Shown here: positions 14,358 through 22,240 of the stretch, in pieces
Numbering within the stretch: position 1 is the first letter of the stretch
Layout of the letters: each line of letters begins with the position of its first letter
Assembly: GCA_046086305.1 (NCBI GenBank)
Contig: JBJSXI010000105.1
Coordinates: 1-37,285 of the forward strand
From: UBA668 sp046086305
GTDB taxonomy: Bacteria; Actinomycetota; Acidimicrobiia; Acidimicrobiales; Ilumatobacteraceae
Length of the DNA: 37,285 nucleotides
Direction: 5' to 3'
Translations under genes and position numbers: made by a program
Notes under the pieces: model-generated
What the model was told of the DNA's origin: nothing
Seen by the model: only the letters and a program-made list of their open reading frames with translations
The model's database searches: none

Positions 14358-15157
14358 TCGAACAGCCATCCAGGGCGCAGCGCGTGGTCGGCCCCGTGGC
14401 GGATGTACCACTCGGTCCCGAACGCCACCGCGAACAGTTCGTCGGGCATCGAGGCGAAGAACCCTGCATCGGTGATCTGACTCGAGTGGCAGCGGATCGA
14501 CTCGCGCTTGAGCGCCACGAACGCGGCGACGTCGACCGCGTGGGTGAGTTCCGACTCGCGCATGCCCATCGGGTTGCCGTCGTCGGCCGGACCCTCGGGA
14601 TCCCAGTCCTCCCCCTCCGGTTCGGAGGCTGCACCCACCTCACGGGCCATCGCCGTGAAGCGCACCATCGCATCGCGATTCATCGTCGCCTCGAACACCA
14701 CCGGGGTCGCGGCCAGTTCCGCTGCGCGACGCCCGACGGAGTGCACTGCGATGTGATCGGGGTGTCCGTAGTTGCCGTGCCAGTCGTAGATCGTCAGTAC
14801 ATCGGCCGACTCGTCGCGAAGGATCGCCGCGAGGCGCGCCGCAGCCTCGTCGAGTGGCGCCTGCACGAACGCCTCCACCGCAGCGTTCTCCGGCCAGCCC
14901 GTCATCCCGCTGTCGGCATATCCGAGCCACTCGACGCGGTCGACACCGAGGACGGCGGCCGACCGGAGCGTCTCGGCACGGCGACGGTCGATGAGGGTCT
15001 CCCCGGGCGCGAGGTCGGCGGGCACCTCACCGTGTCGGCCGTCGGTTGCGACGACGAGCACCGTTCGGTGGCCCTCGGCGTGCGCACGCGCCAGGGTGCC
15101 GCCAGTGAGGATGCTCTCGTCGTCGGGGTGAGCGTGGAAGCTGACGAGTGTGCCCAT
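14354..15157 (-). CDS. PIG-L family N-acetyl-hydrolase (MshB/Mca-like)
   Basis: Zinc-dependent deacetylase/amidase of the LmbE/PIG-L family, 267 residues. Seen: N-terminal zinc motif HAHPDDES at residues 8-15, ATDGRHGE, RRRAETLRSAAVLGVDRVEWLGY, and the second zinc motif HGNYGHPDHIAVH. These match the mycothiol enzymes MshB (deacetylase) and Mca (S-conjugate amidase), and a Mca-like detoxification or metabolite deacetylation role is plausible; the exact substrate cannot be told. The ATG at 15157 shares one base with the racemase stop (TGATG). It is in the operon with racemase, hydrolase and phosphatase. Confidence 0.9.
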   Translation of the reverse strand: MGTLVSFHAHPDDESILTGGTLARAHAEGHRTVLVVATDGRHGEVPADLAPGETLIDRRRAETLRSAAVLGVDRVEWLGYADSGMTGWPENAAVEAFVQAPLDEAAARLAAILRDESADVLTIYDWHGNYGHPDHIAVHSVGRRAAELAATPVVFEATMNRDAMVRFTAMAREVGAASEPEGEDWDPEGPADDGNPMGMRESELTHAVDVAAFVALKRESIRCHSSQITDAGFFASMPDELFAVAFGTEWYIRHGADHALRPGWLFE

Positions 15158-16314
15158 CACGCCTGCCGGACAGCGCCACTCGCGACGAGTTCGGCGACCC
15201 GGTCGTCGCTGATCCCCCATTCGGCAAGTACCGAGAGGGTGTCGGCGCCAGCATGGGCCGGTGGCCGCGTCACTTCTGCCGGCGTGCGCGACAGGCGTGG
15301 CGCTGGTGCTGGTTGGAGCGCGCCCGCGACCTCGATGAACGTACGGCGCTCGAGGTTGTGCGGATGACGAGCCGCCTCCGACATCGTCAACACGGGCGCG
15401 AAACAGACGTCGGTCCCCTCCATCACCGCACACCACTCGTCGCGCGTGCGCGTGCGGAACACCGCAGCGAGCCGCTCCTTCAGTCGGGGCCAGGCGGCGC
15501 GGTCCATCTGAGCGGCGAATTCGACGTCGTCGGCGAGACCGGTCAGACGCAGCAACTCGGCGTAGAACTGCGGCTCGATCGAACCGATCGACACATATGC
15601 GCCGTCGGCACACTCGAACACCTCGTAGAAATGGGCGCCCGTGTCGAGCAGATTCGTCCCCCGTGCGTGTTCGTCGTGCAGACCGGCGTTGCGGAACGAC
15701 CAGAACATGCTCATCAGCACTGCGGAGCCATCGACCATCGCCGCGTCGACGACCTGACCGAGACCGGTTCGCTGCGCCTCGAGGAGCGCGCAGACCGTGC
15801 CGAACGCGAGGAACATGCCACCCCCACCGAAGTCGCCGACCAGGTTGAGCGGGGGAACGGGCGGGTCGCCGGCCCGACCGATATGGGCGAGCGCGCCGGC
15901 GAGGGCGATGTAGTTGATGTCGTGACCGGCAGCCGACGCGTAGGGTCCGTCCTGTCCCCAGCCGGTCATCCGCCCGTACACGAGACGCGGATTCCTGGCC
16001 AGACACACCTCGGGTCCGGCGCCGAGCCGCTCCATCACACCCGGCCGGAACCCCTCGATCAGGCCGTCGGCGCGACCGACGAGGTCGAGCAGGACAGCCA
16101 GACCGTCGGGATGCTTCAGATCGATGGCCACATTGCGCCGGCCGCGCAACATGACATCGAAGTGCGCACCCTCGGGCAATGGGGAACGAACGGCCTGCGT
16201 CCGCTCGACGCGTACGACCTCGGCCCCCATGTCGGCGAGCAGCATCCCGGCGAACGGGCCCGGCCCGATCCCGGCGATCTCGACGATGCGATATCCGGCG
16301 AGCGGCCCGCTCAT
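15157..16314 (-). CDS. Alpha-methylacyl-CoA racemase (CoA-transferase family III)
   Basis: Epimerises 2-methylacyl-CoA esters so that branched lipids or sterol side chains can enter beta-oxidation. It has 385 residues. Seen: GPGPFAGMLLADMGAEVVRVER, LKHPDGLAVLLDLVGRADGLIEGFRPGVMERLG, the catalytic His in AGHDINYIALAGAL, the catalytic Asp region LVGDFGGGGMFLAFG, and GTDVCFAPVLTMSEA. The His/Asp pair and the HDINY and DFGGGG motifs favour racemase over formyl-CoA or carnitine CoA-transferase. The ATG at 16314 overlaps the hydrolase stop as ATGA; the longer frame up to 16644 lies inside that gene and was not used. Confidence 0.93.
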   Translation of the reverse strand: MSGPLAGYRIVEIAGIGPGPFAGMLLADMGAEVVRVERTQAVRSPLPEGAHFDVMLRGRRNVAIDLKHPDGLAVLLDLVGRADGLIEGFRPGVMERLGAGPEVCLARNPRLVYGRMTGWGQDGPYASAAGHDINYIALAGALAHIGRAGDPPVPPLNLVGDFGGGGMFLAFGTVCALLEAQRTGLGQVVDAAMVDGSAVLMSMFWSFRNAGLHDEHARGTNLLDTGAHFYEVFECADGAYVSIGSIEPQFYAELLRLTGLADDVEFAAQMDRAAWPRLKERLAAVFRTRTRDEWCAVMEGTDVCFAPVLTMSEAARHPHNLERRTFIEVAGALQPAPAPRLSRTPAEVTRPPAHAGADTLSVLAEWGISDDRVAELVASGAVRQA

Positions 16315-17189
16315 ACCTGCTCGGTATGGGTGAGTACCGCGTCGATGATCACCGGCCACAGCGGCTCGGGGAGATCGTGACCCATGTCGGACAGGTACAG
16401 CAGGTGCGCACCGGGGATGAGGTCGGCGGTTGCGAACCCGCCGCTCGGGGTGATGAGCGTGTCGTCTCGCCCGTGCACGACGAGCGTCGGGACGCGCAGT
16501 TCGCGCAGGCGGTCCGATCGGCGTCCGCTCGCGTAGATGGCTGCGAGTTGGCGCGGTGCGCCCTCGGGATAGAACGAGCGGTCGTAATCGCGGGCAGCGT
16601 TGCGACGTACCCGTTCGGGGTCGGCGTAGCGACGCGAGGCCCATGTGAGCCAGCGGGCCGACGAGTCGAGGTAGGCCTCGCGCTCGGTGGGCGGTGGATC
16701 GAGGAGCGCAGCGGCTGCCTCCGGTGTCGGTTGACCGACATCGGGGTCACCCGGCTGACTCATCACCGAGATGAGACTGCGCACCCGGTGCGGGTGCTCG
16801 ATCGCCATCACCTGCGCGATCATGCCGCCCATCGAGGCGCCCATCACATGGGCCCGATCGACTCCGAGGTGGTCGAGGAGGCCGACAGCATCGGCCGCCA
16901 TGTCGCTGAGCGTGTACGGGACCGGCGGCGCGTCGAGGCCGGCGAAGGCGGCCGCCATCACGGCGGGCACATCGACGTCGACCCCGTCGAGCTTGGTGCT
17001 CAGCCCACAGTCTCGGTTGTCGAACCGAACGACGTGACGGCCGCCGTCGGCCAGCCGATGGCAGAAGGCATCGTCCCATGCGGTCAACTGCGCCGTGAAC
17101 CCCATCACGAGCAGCAGTGTGGGATCGTCGGGCGAACCGAACGTCTCGAACTCGAGTTCCATACCAGTCGCAACCGACGCACGTGCCAT
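16311..17189 (-). CDS. Alpha/beta-fold hydrolase
   Basis: 292 residues, alpha/beta hydrolase fold. Seen: the oxyanion region LLLVMGFTAQLTAW, FDNRDCGLST, the nucleophile elbow GASMGG with Ser119, the acid in VHGRDDTLITP, and the catalytic His in MGHDLPEPLW. The pattern is that of the RdmC-like esterase/haloperoxidase subgroup; the substrate is unknown, though the operon with an acyl-CoA racemase suggests an acyl ester or thioester. The ATG at 17189 has TAGTCT 6 nt upstream, so the mRNA is probably leaderless, and it shares a back-to-back promoter with the LLM gene. Confidence 0.92.
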   Translation of the reverse strand: MARASVATGMELEFETFGSPDDPTLLLVMGFTAQLTAWDDAFCHRLADGGRHVVRFDNRDCGLSTKLDGVDVDVPAVMAAAFAGLDAPPVPYTLSDMAADAVGLLDHLGVDRAHVMGASMGGMIAQVMAIEHPHRVRSLISVMSQPGDPDVGQPTPEAAAALLDPPPTEREAYLDSSARWLTWASRRYADPERVRRNAARDYDRSFYPEGAPRQLAAIYASGRRSDRLRELRVPTLVVHGRDDTLITPSGGFATADLIPGAHLLYLSDMGHDLPEPLWPVIIDAVLTHTEQV

Positions 17190-17195
17190 GACTCG

Positions 17196-17205
17196 AGACT
17201 AGCGT
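17196..17205. promoter_or_regulatory. Overlapping divergent -10 elements, hydrolase / LLM gene
   Basis: Minus strand TAGTCT (17196-17201) stands 6 nt before the hydrolase ATG; plus strand TAGCGT (17200-17205) stands 7 nt before the LLM ATG. The two hexamers share two bases. Only 23 nt separate the two start codons, so expression of both operons should be mechanically linked. Inferred from geometry. Confidence 0.5.
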
Positions 17206-17212
17206 CGGCAAC

Positions 17213-18112
17213 ATGACCCTCTTCGGTGTCCACGTCGGCCTCCAGCACACCTCCACCGACGAGTTGCACACTGCCTGGCGCCGGATCGAGGAACTCGGGT
17301 TCGGCTGGATCAGCGTGTGGGACCACTTCTATGCGGCGACCGGCTCGACCACGGACGCTGCATGTCTCGAAGCAGTGACGATGCATACCGCCCTCGCCTG
17401 CGCGACCACGAAGGTGCAATGCGCCTGCCTCGTCTACAGCATCGGCTATCGACACCCCGCAGTGCTCGCCAAGGCCATCACCGCGATCGACCACCTGAGC
17501 GGTGGGCGCGCCCAGATGGGACTCGGCGCCGGATGGGCAGAGGTCGAGTACACCGCCTACGGCATCGACTTCCCGCCTGTCGGCACGCGCATGGATCAGC
17601 TCGAGGAGGGTGTCACCGTGCTGCGCGGCCTGCTCCACGACGAGGAGACGAGCTTCTCGGGTCGCCACTTCTCGGTCGTCGCTGCACGTAACGAGCCACG
17701 ACCGGTCCAGCGCAAGCTTCCCATCTGGATCGGTGGACAAGGTGAGCGACGCACCCTGCGCATCGCCGCACGCCATGGCGACGGTTGGAACGTGCCATTC
17801 GTGTCGGTCGATCAGTTCGCCCACAAGAACGCCGTACTCGACGCGCACTGCGCCGACGTCGGCAGGCCGCCGACCGAGATCCGCCGAGCGGTCAATGTCG
17901 GACTCGCCTTCACCGAGGACAGCCTGCACCAGCAGTTCGGCAAGATCAGCGAACGCGTCCGCCCCGGTGTCCTCACCGGGAGTCCCACCGAGATCGTCGA
18001 CCGGATCGGTGCGTACGTCGACGCTGGCGCGGATCAGGTGAACATCGCCCTGCGCGCACCGTTCGACCTCGTGGCGCTCGAGCGCTTCGCCGACATCCTC
18101 GGACTGTCATGA
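17213..18112 (+). CDS. LLM-class (F420-dependent) oxidoreductase
   Basis: Luciferase-like monooxygenase fold, 299 residues. In actinobacteria most such proteins use coenzyme F420 or FMN. Seen: IEELGFGWISVWDHFY near residues 24-39, the VYSIGYRHPAVLAKAITAIDHLSGGRAQMGLGAGW block, and LPIWIGGQGERRTLRIAARHGDGWN. Cofactor type and substrate cannot be decided by eye, though WDHF and GLGAGW are the usual F420-type signatures. ATG start with TAGCGT 7 nt upstream (leaderless). Its stop overlaps the galK start (ATGA), so the two are co-translated, although no biochemical link is obvious. Confidence 0.92.
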   Translation: MTLFGVHVGLQHTSTDELHTAWRRIEELGFGWISVWDHFYAATGSTTDAACLEAVTMHTALACATTKVQCACLVYSIGYRHPAVLAKAITAIDHLSGGRAQMGLGAGWAEVEYTAYGIDFPPVGTRMDQLEEGVTVLRGLLHDEETSFSGRHFSVVAARNEPRPVQRKLPIWIGGQGERRTLRIAARHGDGWNVPFVSVDQFAHKNAVLDAHCADVGRPPTEIRRAVNVGLAFTEDSLHQQFGKISERVRPGVLTGSPTEIVDRIGAYVDAGADQVNIALRAPFDLVALERFADILGLS

Positions 18113-19134
18113 GTGCCGTCGTCGCCCGTGCGCCGGGCCGGGTGAACCTGATCGGCGACCACACCGACTACACGGGTGGGTGGGTGCTCCCGATGGCGAT
18201 CGACCGCTGGACGACCGTCGAGGGCAGCCCTGGTGGAGACCGGGTACACCTCGGATCTCGTCAGCTCCCGGGTACCGTCGATCTCCCGCTCGCCGTCGTC
18301 GATCCGCGTTCGGCAACACCCTCGTGGGGCCGCTATGTGGCCGGGGTGATCGAACAGGTCCGCCCGCAGGTCGGATTCCGCGGGTGGGTGGCCAGCGACG
18401 TACCCCTCGGGTCCGGCCTCTCGAGCAGCGCCGCGCTCGAGGTGGCCGTGGCGCTCGCGCTCGGCGACCCGGGTCCTCCGCTCGAACTCGCCCAGCGATG
18501 CCGCACCGCCGAGCACAGGGCGACCGGGGTTCCGTGCGGGATCATGGATCAACTCGTCATCGCCGCCGCGGTCGAGGGGTGCGCGCTGCTCATCGACTGC
18601 CGCTCGCTCGACGTCGTGCCGGTCGGGTTTCCTCCCGATGCCGAGGTGGTCGTCGTCCACATTGCGCCCCGCACACTCGACGGCAGCGAATACGCGACAC
18701 GGGTTGACGACTGCCGCCGCGCCGAGGAGATCATCGGCCCCCTGCGAGACGCATCACCCGGTGACGTCGAACAGATCATCGACACCGTCATCCGAGCGCG
18801 CGCCGAGCACGTCGTCGGCGAGAACCGGCGCGTCCTCGAGACCGTCGCTGCGCTGCAGGCAGGTGATCTCGCGACCGCTGGACGATTGATGGTGGAGAGC
18901 CATGCGAGCCTGCGTGATCTGTTCGCAACCTCGACGCCGGCCATGGATGCAGCAGTCGCCCGCCTGTGTGCGCAACCCGGCGTGTACGGCGCGCGGATGA
19001 CCGGCGGCGGATTCGGTGGATGTGTCGTCGCGCTGTGCCAACCGGGAGCGCTCGCCGAGGGGTTCGTCGTCCGACCCGTCGGCGCGGCGTCGATCAGCCC
19101 GAGCGGCGCCGATACACCTGCTCGACCTGGGTGA
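18109..19134 (+). CDS. galK: Galactokinase (GHMP kinase family)
   Basis: Phosphorylates galactose or a related sugar at C1 with ATP. It has 341 residues, slightly short. Seen: the galactokinase signature GRVNLIGDHTDYTGGWVLPM (residues 10-29), the ATP loop PLGSGLSSSAALEVA, GIMDQLVIAAA with the catalytic Asp, and motif 3 TGGGFGGCVVAL. The first motif has GDHTDY where GEHTDY is usual, a mild substitution at a sugar-contact position. No galT, galE or transporter is present in the window, so the true sugar is uncertain. It is coupled to the LLM gene by ATGA. Its last 41 nt overlap the convergent PH-domain gene. Confidence 0.9.
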   Translation: MSAVVARAPGRVNLIGDHTDYTGGWVLPMAIDRWTTVEGSPGGDRVHLGSRQLPGTVDLPLAVVDPRSATPSWGRYVAGVIEQVRPQVGFRGWVASDVPLGSGLSSSAALEVAVALALGDPGPPLELAQRCRTAEHRATGVPCGIMDQLVIAAAVEGCALLIDCRSLDVVPVGFPPDAEVVVVHIAPRTLDGSEYATRVDDCRRAEEIIGPLRDASPGDVEQIIDTVIRARAEHVVGENRRVLETVAALQAGDLATAGRLMVESHASLRDLFATSTPAMDAAVARLCAQPGVYGARMTGGGFGGCVVALCQPGALAEGFVVRPVGAASISPSGADTPARPG

Positions 19135-19597
19135 TGATCAGGTTCTGCACGTCGTCGGGATCCTTGATGTCGGTGAACCGTTGCTGACCGGTCTCCCCGC
19201 CTGACTCGATCAACAGGTCGCCGGCGCCGATGATCCGCTCGAGGACACCTTGATGGAAGTTGACGTTGTTCACCCGCTCGAGCGGGATCTCGATCCCACT
19301 CCGAGAGAGGATGCCCTCGCGGAAGATGAGGCGCTGAGAGGTGATGACGAAGTGGGTCGTCACCCACTTCAGATAGCGGACGAGCGTCCATACGCCACTG
19401 ACGACGAGCAGGGCGATCGACAGGGTGCGCAGCGACGTGGCGACGAATCCATCGCCGGCGGCGTTCACCGCCACCACGATCGCGAGCACGATCGCAGCCA
19501 CGAGCGCCGACACCGCCTCGAGGAAGAAGACCCAGTGCGGGTGGCGATCGAGGGCCACGACCTCGTCGGCGGTCAGGTTCTGGCGTGGGTAGGGCAC
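19094..19597 (-). CDS. PH-domain (bPH2/DUF304) membrane protein
   Basis: 167 residues. N-terminal part LTADEVVALDRHPHWVFFLEAVSALV leads into two transmembrane helices (about 22-44 and 52-72), followed by a bacterial pleckstrin-homology domain: VTTHFVITSQRLIFREGILSRSGIEIPLERVNNVNFHQGVLERIIGAGDLLIES, a very clear match to the bPH2/YdbS-type pattern. Function in such proteins is poorly known; envelope stress or lipid sensing is suggested for relatives. The GTG at 19597 has TACATT exactly 7 nt upstream (leaderless) and is divergent to the UvrD-like helicase. Its 3' end overlaps galK. Confidence 0.92.
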   Translation of the reverse strand: MPYPRQNLTADEVVALDRHPHWVFFLEAVSALVAAIVLAIVVAVNAAGDGFVATSLRTLSIALLVVSGVWTLVRYLKWVTTHFVITSQRLIFREGILSRSGIEIPLERVNNVNFHQGVLERIIGAGDLLIESGGETGQQRFTDIKDPDDVQNLIITQVEQVYRRRSG

Positions 19598-19604
19598 GCC
19601 CCGG

Positions 19605-19610
19605 AATGTA
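19605..19610 (-). promoter_or_regulatory. Putative -10 hexamer for the PH-domain gene
   Basis: TACATT on the minus strand, 7 nt before the GTG at 19597. Inferred leaderless promoter. Confidence 0.48.
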
Positions 19611-19625
19611 GTGGCACCGATCCCC

Positions 19626-19631
19626 TATGGT
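19626..19631 (+). promoter_or_regulatory. Putative -10 hexamer for the UvrD2-like gene
   Basis: TATGGT, 7 nt before the in-frame GTG at 19639. It contains the alternative ATG at 19627, which would not be transcribed if this is the -10. Inferred. Confidence 0.45.
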
Positions 19632-19638
19632 GACCGCC

Positions 19639-21471
19639 GTGACCCCGATCCCGCTCATGGTCGGCCTCGATCCCGAGCAGCACGCCGCAGTCACCTCGAC
19701 GGCCGCCCCGCTCGTGGTCGTCGCTGCGGCGGGATCGGGCAAGACGACGGTGTTGACCCGGCGGATCGCCCATCGTGTGGCCATCGGCACGGCCGATGCG
19801 GCTCACGTCCTCGCGCTCACGTTCACGCGCGACGCCGCCGGCGAGTTGCGTCGACGTCTGCGCGCCCTCGATCTGCGGACCCCGGTCGAGGCCGGGACCT
19901 TCCATGCCGTCGCCCTGCGACTCCTGCGCGACCGAGCCGAGGCTGCCGGACGTCCTGCCCCACAGGTGGCCTCCGACCGGCATCGTCTCGTGCGCGAGGT
20001 ACTCACCGAGCTCGGCATCCGTGCCGACCCCACCGGGGTGCTCGCCGATCTCGACTGGTGCCGGGCCCGCGAGGTCGCCCCCAGCGACCTTCCCACTGCC
20101 CTGCAGCGCGCCCGTCGACGGCCGAGCCTGTCTGCCGGTCGCATCACCCCGGTCATCGAGGCGTACGAACAACTCAAGCGACGGCGTGGCATCGTCGACT
20201 TCGACGATCTCCTCGTCGATCTGGTCGATTCGATGCAGCGTGATGCCTCGTGGGCCGATGTGGTTCGGTGGAGGTTCCGGCACCTCTTCGTCGACGAGGC
20301 GCAGGACCTCAATCCGCTGCAGTTCCGCGTCCTCGAGGCGATCCGCGGTGGACGGCCCGATCTGTGCCTCGTGGGCGACCCCCGACAGTCGATCTATGCA
20401 TGGAACGGCGCCGACCCCTCGCTGCTCGGTGAGGTCGAACGCCACTTCCGCGGTGTGACGGTGCTCAGCCTGCATCGCAACTATCGCTGCACACCCCAGA
20501 TCCTGCGCGTGGCGTCACAGGTGCTCGTCGCAAGCGGTCAGGCCGACGAGAGCACGAGTGAACGACCCGCAGGCATCCCGGTGCGCACGATGACCTTCAC
20601 CGACGAGCACGAGGAGGCGCGCGAGGTCGCCCGGCACGCGGCAACTCTCGCGCACCGGACCCGCGTTGCCGTGCTCGCCCGGACGAACGAGCTGTTGGCG
20701 CCCGTCGAGCGCGCGCTCACCGCACTCGGCGCGCGATCCGATCGGAGCGCGGGGCGTTCCGCACTCGACATCGCCCTACGCGAGGCGTTCGCCTGCACCG
20801 GTCGGGAACGTCTCGCGGAGTGGGCCGACCGCGTCTTCGCCGACGACGCAGCGACCGACGCGCATCGGCGCGTCAGCGAGGAGGTTGACAGATTCCTCAC
20901 CAGCGGTGTCGCTGGTTCGTTCCGCGCCTGGATCGAGTCGCGACCCCCGCTCGACACGGCCGACGACGATGAGCCAGTCGTCTCGCTGCTCACCTTTCAT
21001 GCCGCCAAGGGACGCGAGTGGAACCACGTCGCCGTCATCGGCGCCGAGGAGGGATTGGTCCCCCACTCGTCGGCCTCCACCCCTGCGCAACGCGCCGAAG
21101 AGGCCCGACTGCTCTACGTGGCGCTCACTCGTGCGACCGACGACCTCATCGTCACTCGCGCATCGAGTCGTTCGGGCAAGCCGACCACATCGTGCCGGTG
21201 GCTCGACCAGGCACTCGAGCACGCCGCCGATCCTCCGGCGGTCGCGCCACCTACGGTGACGCGTCGCGTCGATCCGCTCGCCAATCTGCGCGAGTGGCGG
21301 CGACATGTGGCCCGCGCCGCCGGGATGAGTGAGCAGGCGCTGTGCAACGACCGCGTCCTGCGGGGCCTGCTCGAGTCACCACCGACGGATCTCGGCGACC
21401 TCGCCGATCGCCTCGGGATGACACCGTCGGCCGTGTCGCGGATCCGGCCGCTCCCTACGCCACATCGATGA
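19639..21471 (+). CDS. uvrD2: UvrD/Rep-type superfamily I helicase with HRDC-like tail (UvrD2-like)
   Basis: ATP-dependent 3'-5' DNA helicase for repair, 610 residues. Seen: Q-motif and Walker A LVVVAAAGSGKTTVLTRRIAH, motif Ia LALTFTRDAAGELRRR, motif II HLFVDEAQDLNPLQ, motif III LVGDPRQSIYAWNGA, motif IV LHRNYRC, motif V LLTFHAAKGREWNHVAVIG, and motif VI LLYVALTRATDDL. The C-terminal NLREWRRHVARAAGMS...SAVSRI fits an HRDC domain, as in mycobacterial UvrD2, but the region between motifs IV and V (the 2B part) is very short and the cysteine-rich linker of UvrD2 is missing. I prefer GTG 19639 over ATG 19627 because of the -10 geometry. It converges with xth with a 17-nt overlap. Confidence 0.93.
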   Translation: MTPIPLMVGLDPEQHAAVTSTAAPLVVVAAAGSGKTTVLTRRIAHRVAIGTADAAHVLALTFTRDAAGELRRRLRALDLRTPVEAGTFHAVALRLLRDRAEAAGRPAPQVASDRHRLVREVLTELGIRADPTGVLADLDWCRAREVAPSDLPTALQRARRRPSLSAGRITPVIEAYEQLKRRRGIVDFDDLLVDLVDSMQRDASWADVVRWRFRHLFVDEAQDLNPLQFRVLEAIRGGRPDLCLVGDPRQSIYAWNGADPSLLGEVERHFRGVTVLSLHRNYRCTPQILRVASQVLVASGQADESTSERPAGIPVRTMTFTDEHEEAREVARHAATLAHRTRVAVLARTNELLAPVERALTALGARSDRSAGRSALDIALREAFACTGRERLAEWADRVFADDAATDAHRRVSEEVDRFLTSGVAGSFRAWIESRPPLDTADDDEPVVSLLTFHAAKGREWNHVAVIGAEEGLVPHSSASTPAQRAEEARLLYVALTRATDDLIVTRASSRSGKPTTSCRWLDQALEHAADPPAVAPPTVTRRVDPLANLREWRRHVARAAGMSEQALCNDRVLRGLLESPPTDLGDLADRLGMTPSAVSRIRPLPTPHR

Positions 21472-22222
21472 GCACTGGCGCATGGTCTGACGGCGTCTCG
21501 CCCTTGCGGGCTGCCCGGTCGACCACCGCAAAGCTGCACCGATCTGCGACGGACGCACTCGCGAGGACGAGGTCGATCCGCAGCCCGTGACCCTTGTGGA
21601 AGGCGCCACCCCGGTAGTCCCACCAGCTGTACAGACCCGACTCGGGGTGCCGTTCGCGGAAGACATCGCGAAGGCCCCAGTCGCACAGTGACACCAACGA
21701 CTGGCGTTCAGCATCGCTCACATGGGTTGCCCCGACGAACGCTGCCGGATCGTAGACATCGGCGTCGGTCGGGGCGATGTTGAAATCGCCGGCGACGACG
21801 ACGTCGTCGTCGGGCCGGGTCATGGCCGCCACGTGCTCGCGCAGCCTCTCCATCCACCACAACTTGTACCGGTAGTGATCGTGATCGAGGGCGCGCCCGT
21901 TGGGGACGTACACGCTCGACACCATCACGCCTGCGCATCTGGCGCTCACGATGCGCGCCTCGGGATCGCGCTCACCACCGACGAAGTTCGCCACCGGATC
22001 GCTCAGACCGACACGCGACAGGATCGCCACACCGTTCCACTGTCCCTGACCGTGGTGCACACTCTGGTATCCGAGGGCGCTGAACGCCATCTCCGGAAAC
22101 GCATCGTCGGTCATCTTCGTCTCCTGCAGACACAGGACATCGGGTTCGACGTCGGCGATCCACTGCTCGACACGGGGCAGCCGGGCCTTCAGCGAGTTGA
22201 CGTTCCAAGTCGCGATGCGCAC
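21455..22222 (-). CDS. xth: Exodeoxyribonuclease III
   Basis: Mg-dependent AP endonuclease / 3'-5' exonuclease / 3'-phosphatase of base-excision repair. It has 255 residues. Seen: MRIATWNVNSLKARLP, the metal Glu in LCLQETKM, the SVYVPNGR motif, the VVAGDFNIAPTDADVYDP catalytic block, YSWWDYR, LRIDLVLAS, and the closing catalytic SDHAPVL. The GTG at 22222 gives the canonical N-terminus. It begins 18 nt after the NYN-domain gene and is probably in its transcript. Its 3' end overlaps the convergent helicase by 17 nt; both are DNA-repair proteins. Confidence 0.97.
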   Translation of the reverse strand: MRIATWNVNSLKARLPRVEQWIADVEPDVLCLQETKMTDDAFPEMAFSALGYQSVHHGQGQWNGVAILSRVGLSDPVANFVGGERDPEARIVSARCAGVMVSSVYVPNGRALDHDHYRYKLWWMERLREHVAAMTRPDDDVVVAGDFNIAPTDADVYDPAAFVGATHVSDAERQSLVSLCDWGLRDVFRERHPESGLYSWWDYRGGAFHKGHGLRIDLVLASASVADRCSFAVVDRAARKGETPSDHAPVLIDVA

Positions 22223-22240
22223 GTGCGAGACCGTCGTTGC

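Noticed and set aside
15158..16006. N-terminal extension of the PIG-L protein
   Set aside because: These codons lie inside the racemase gene in another frame and read as Arg-rich shadow; the zinc motif HAHPDDES begins right after the ATG at 15157.
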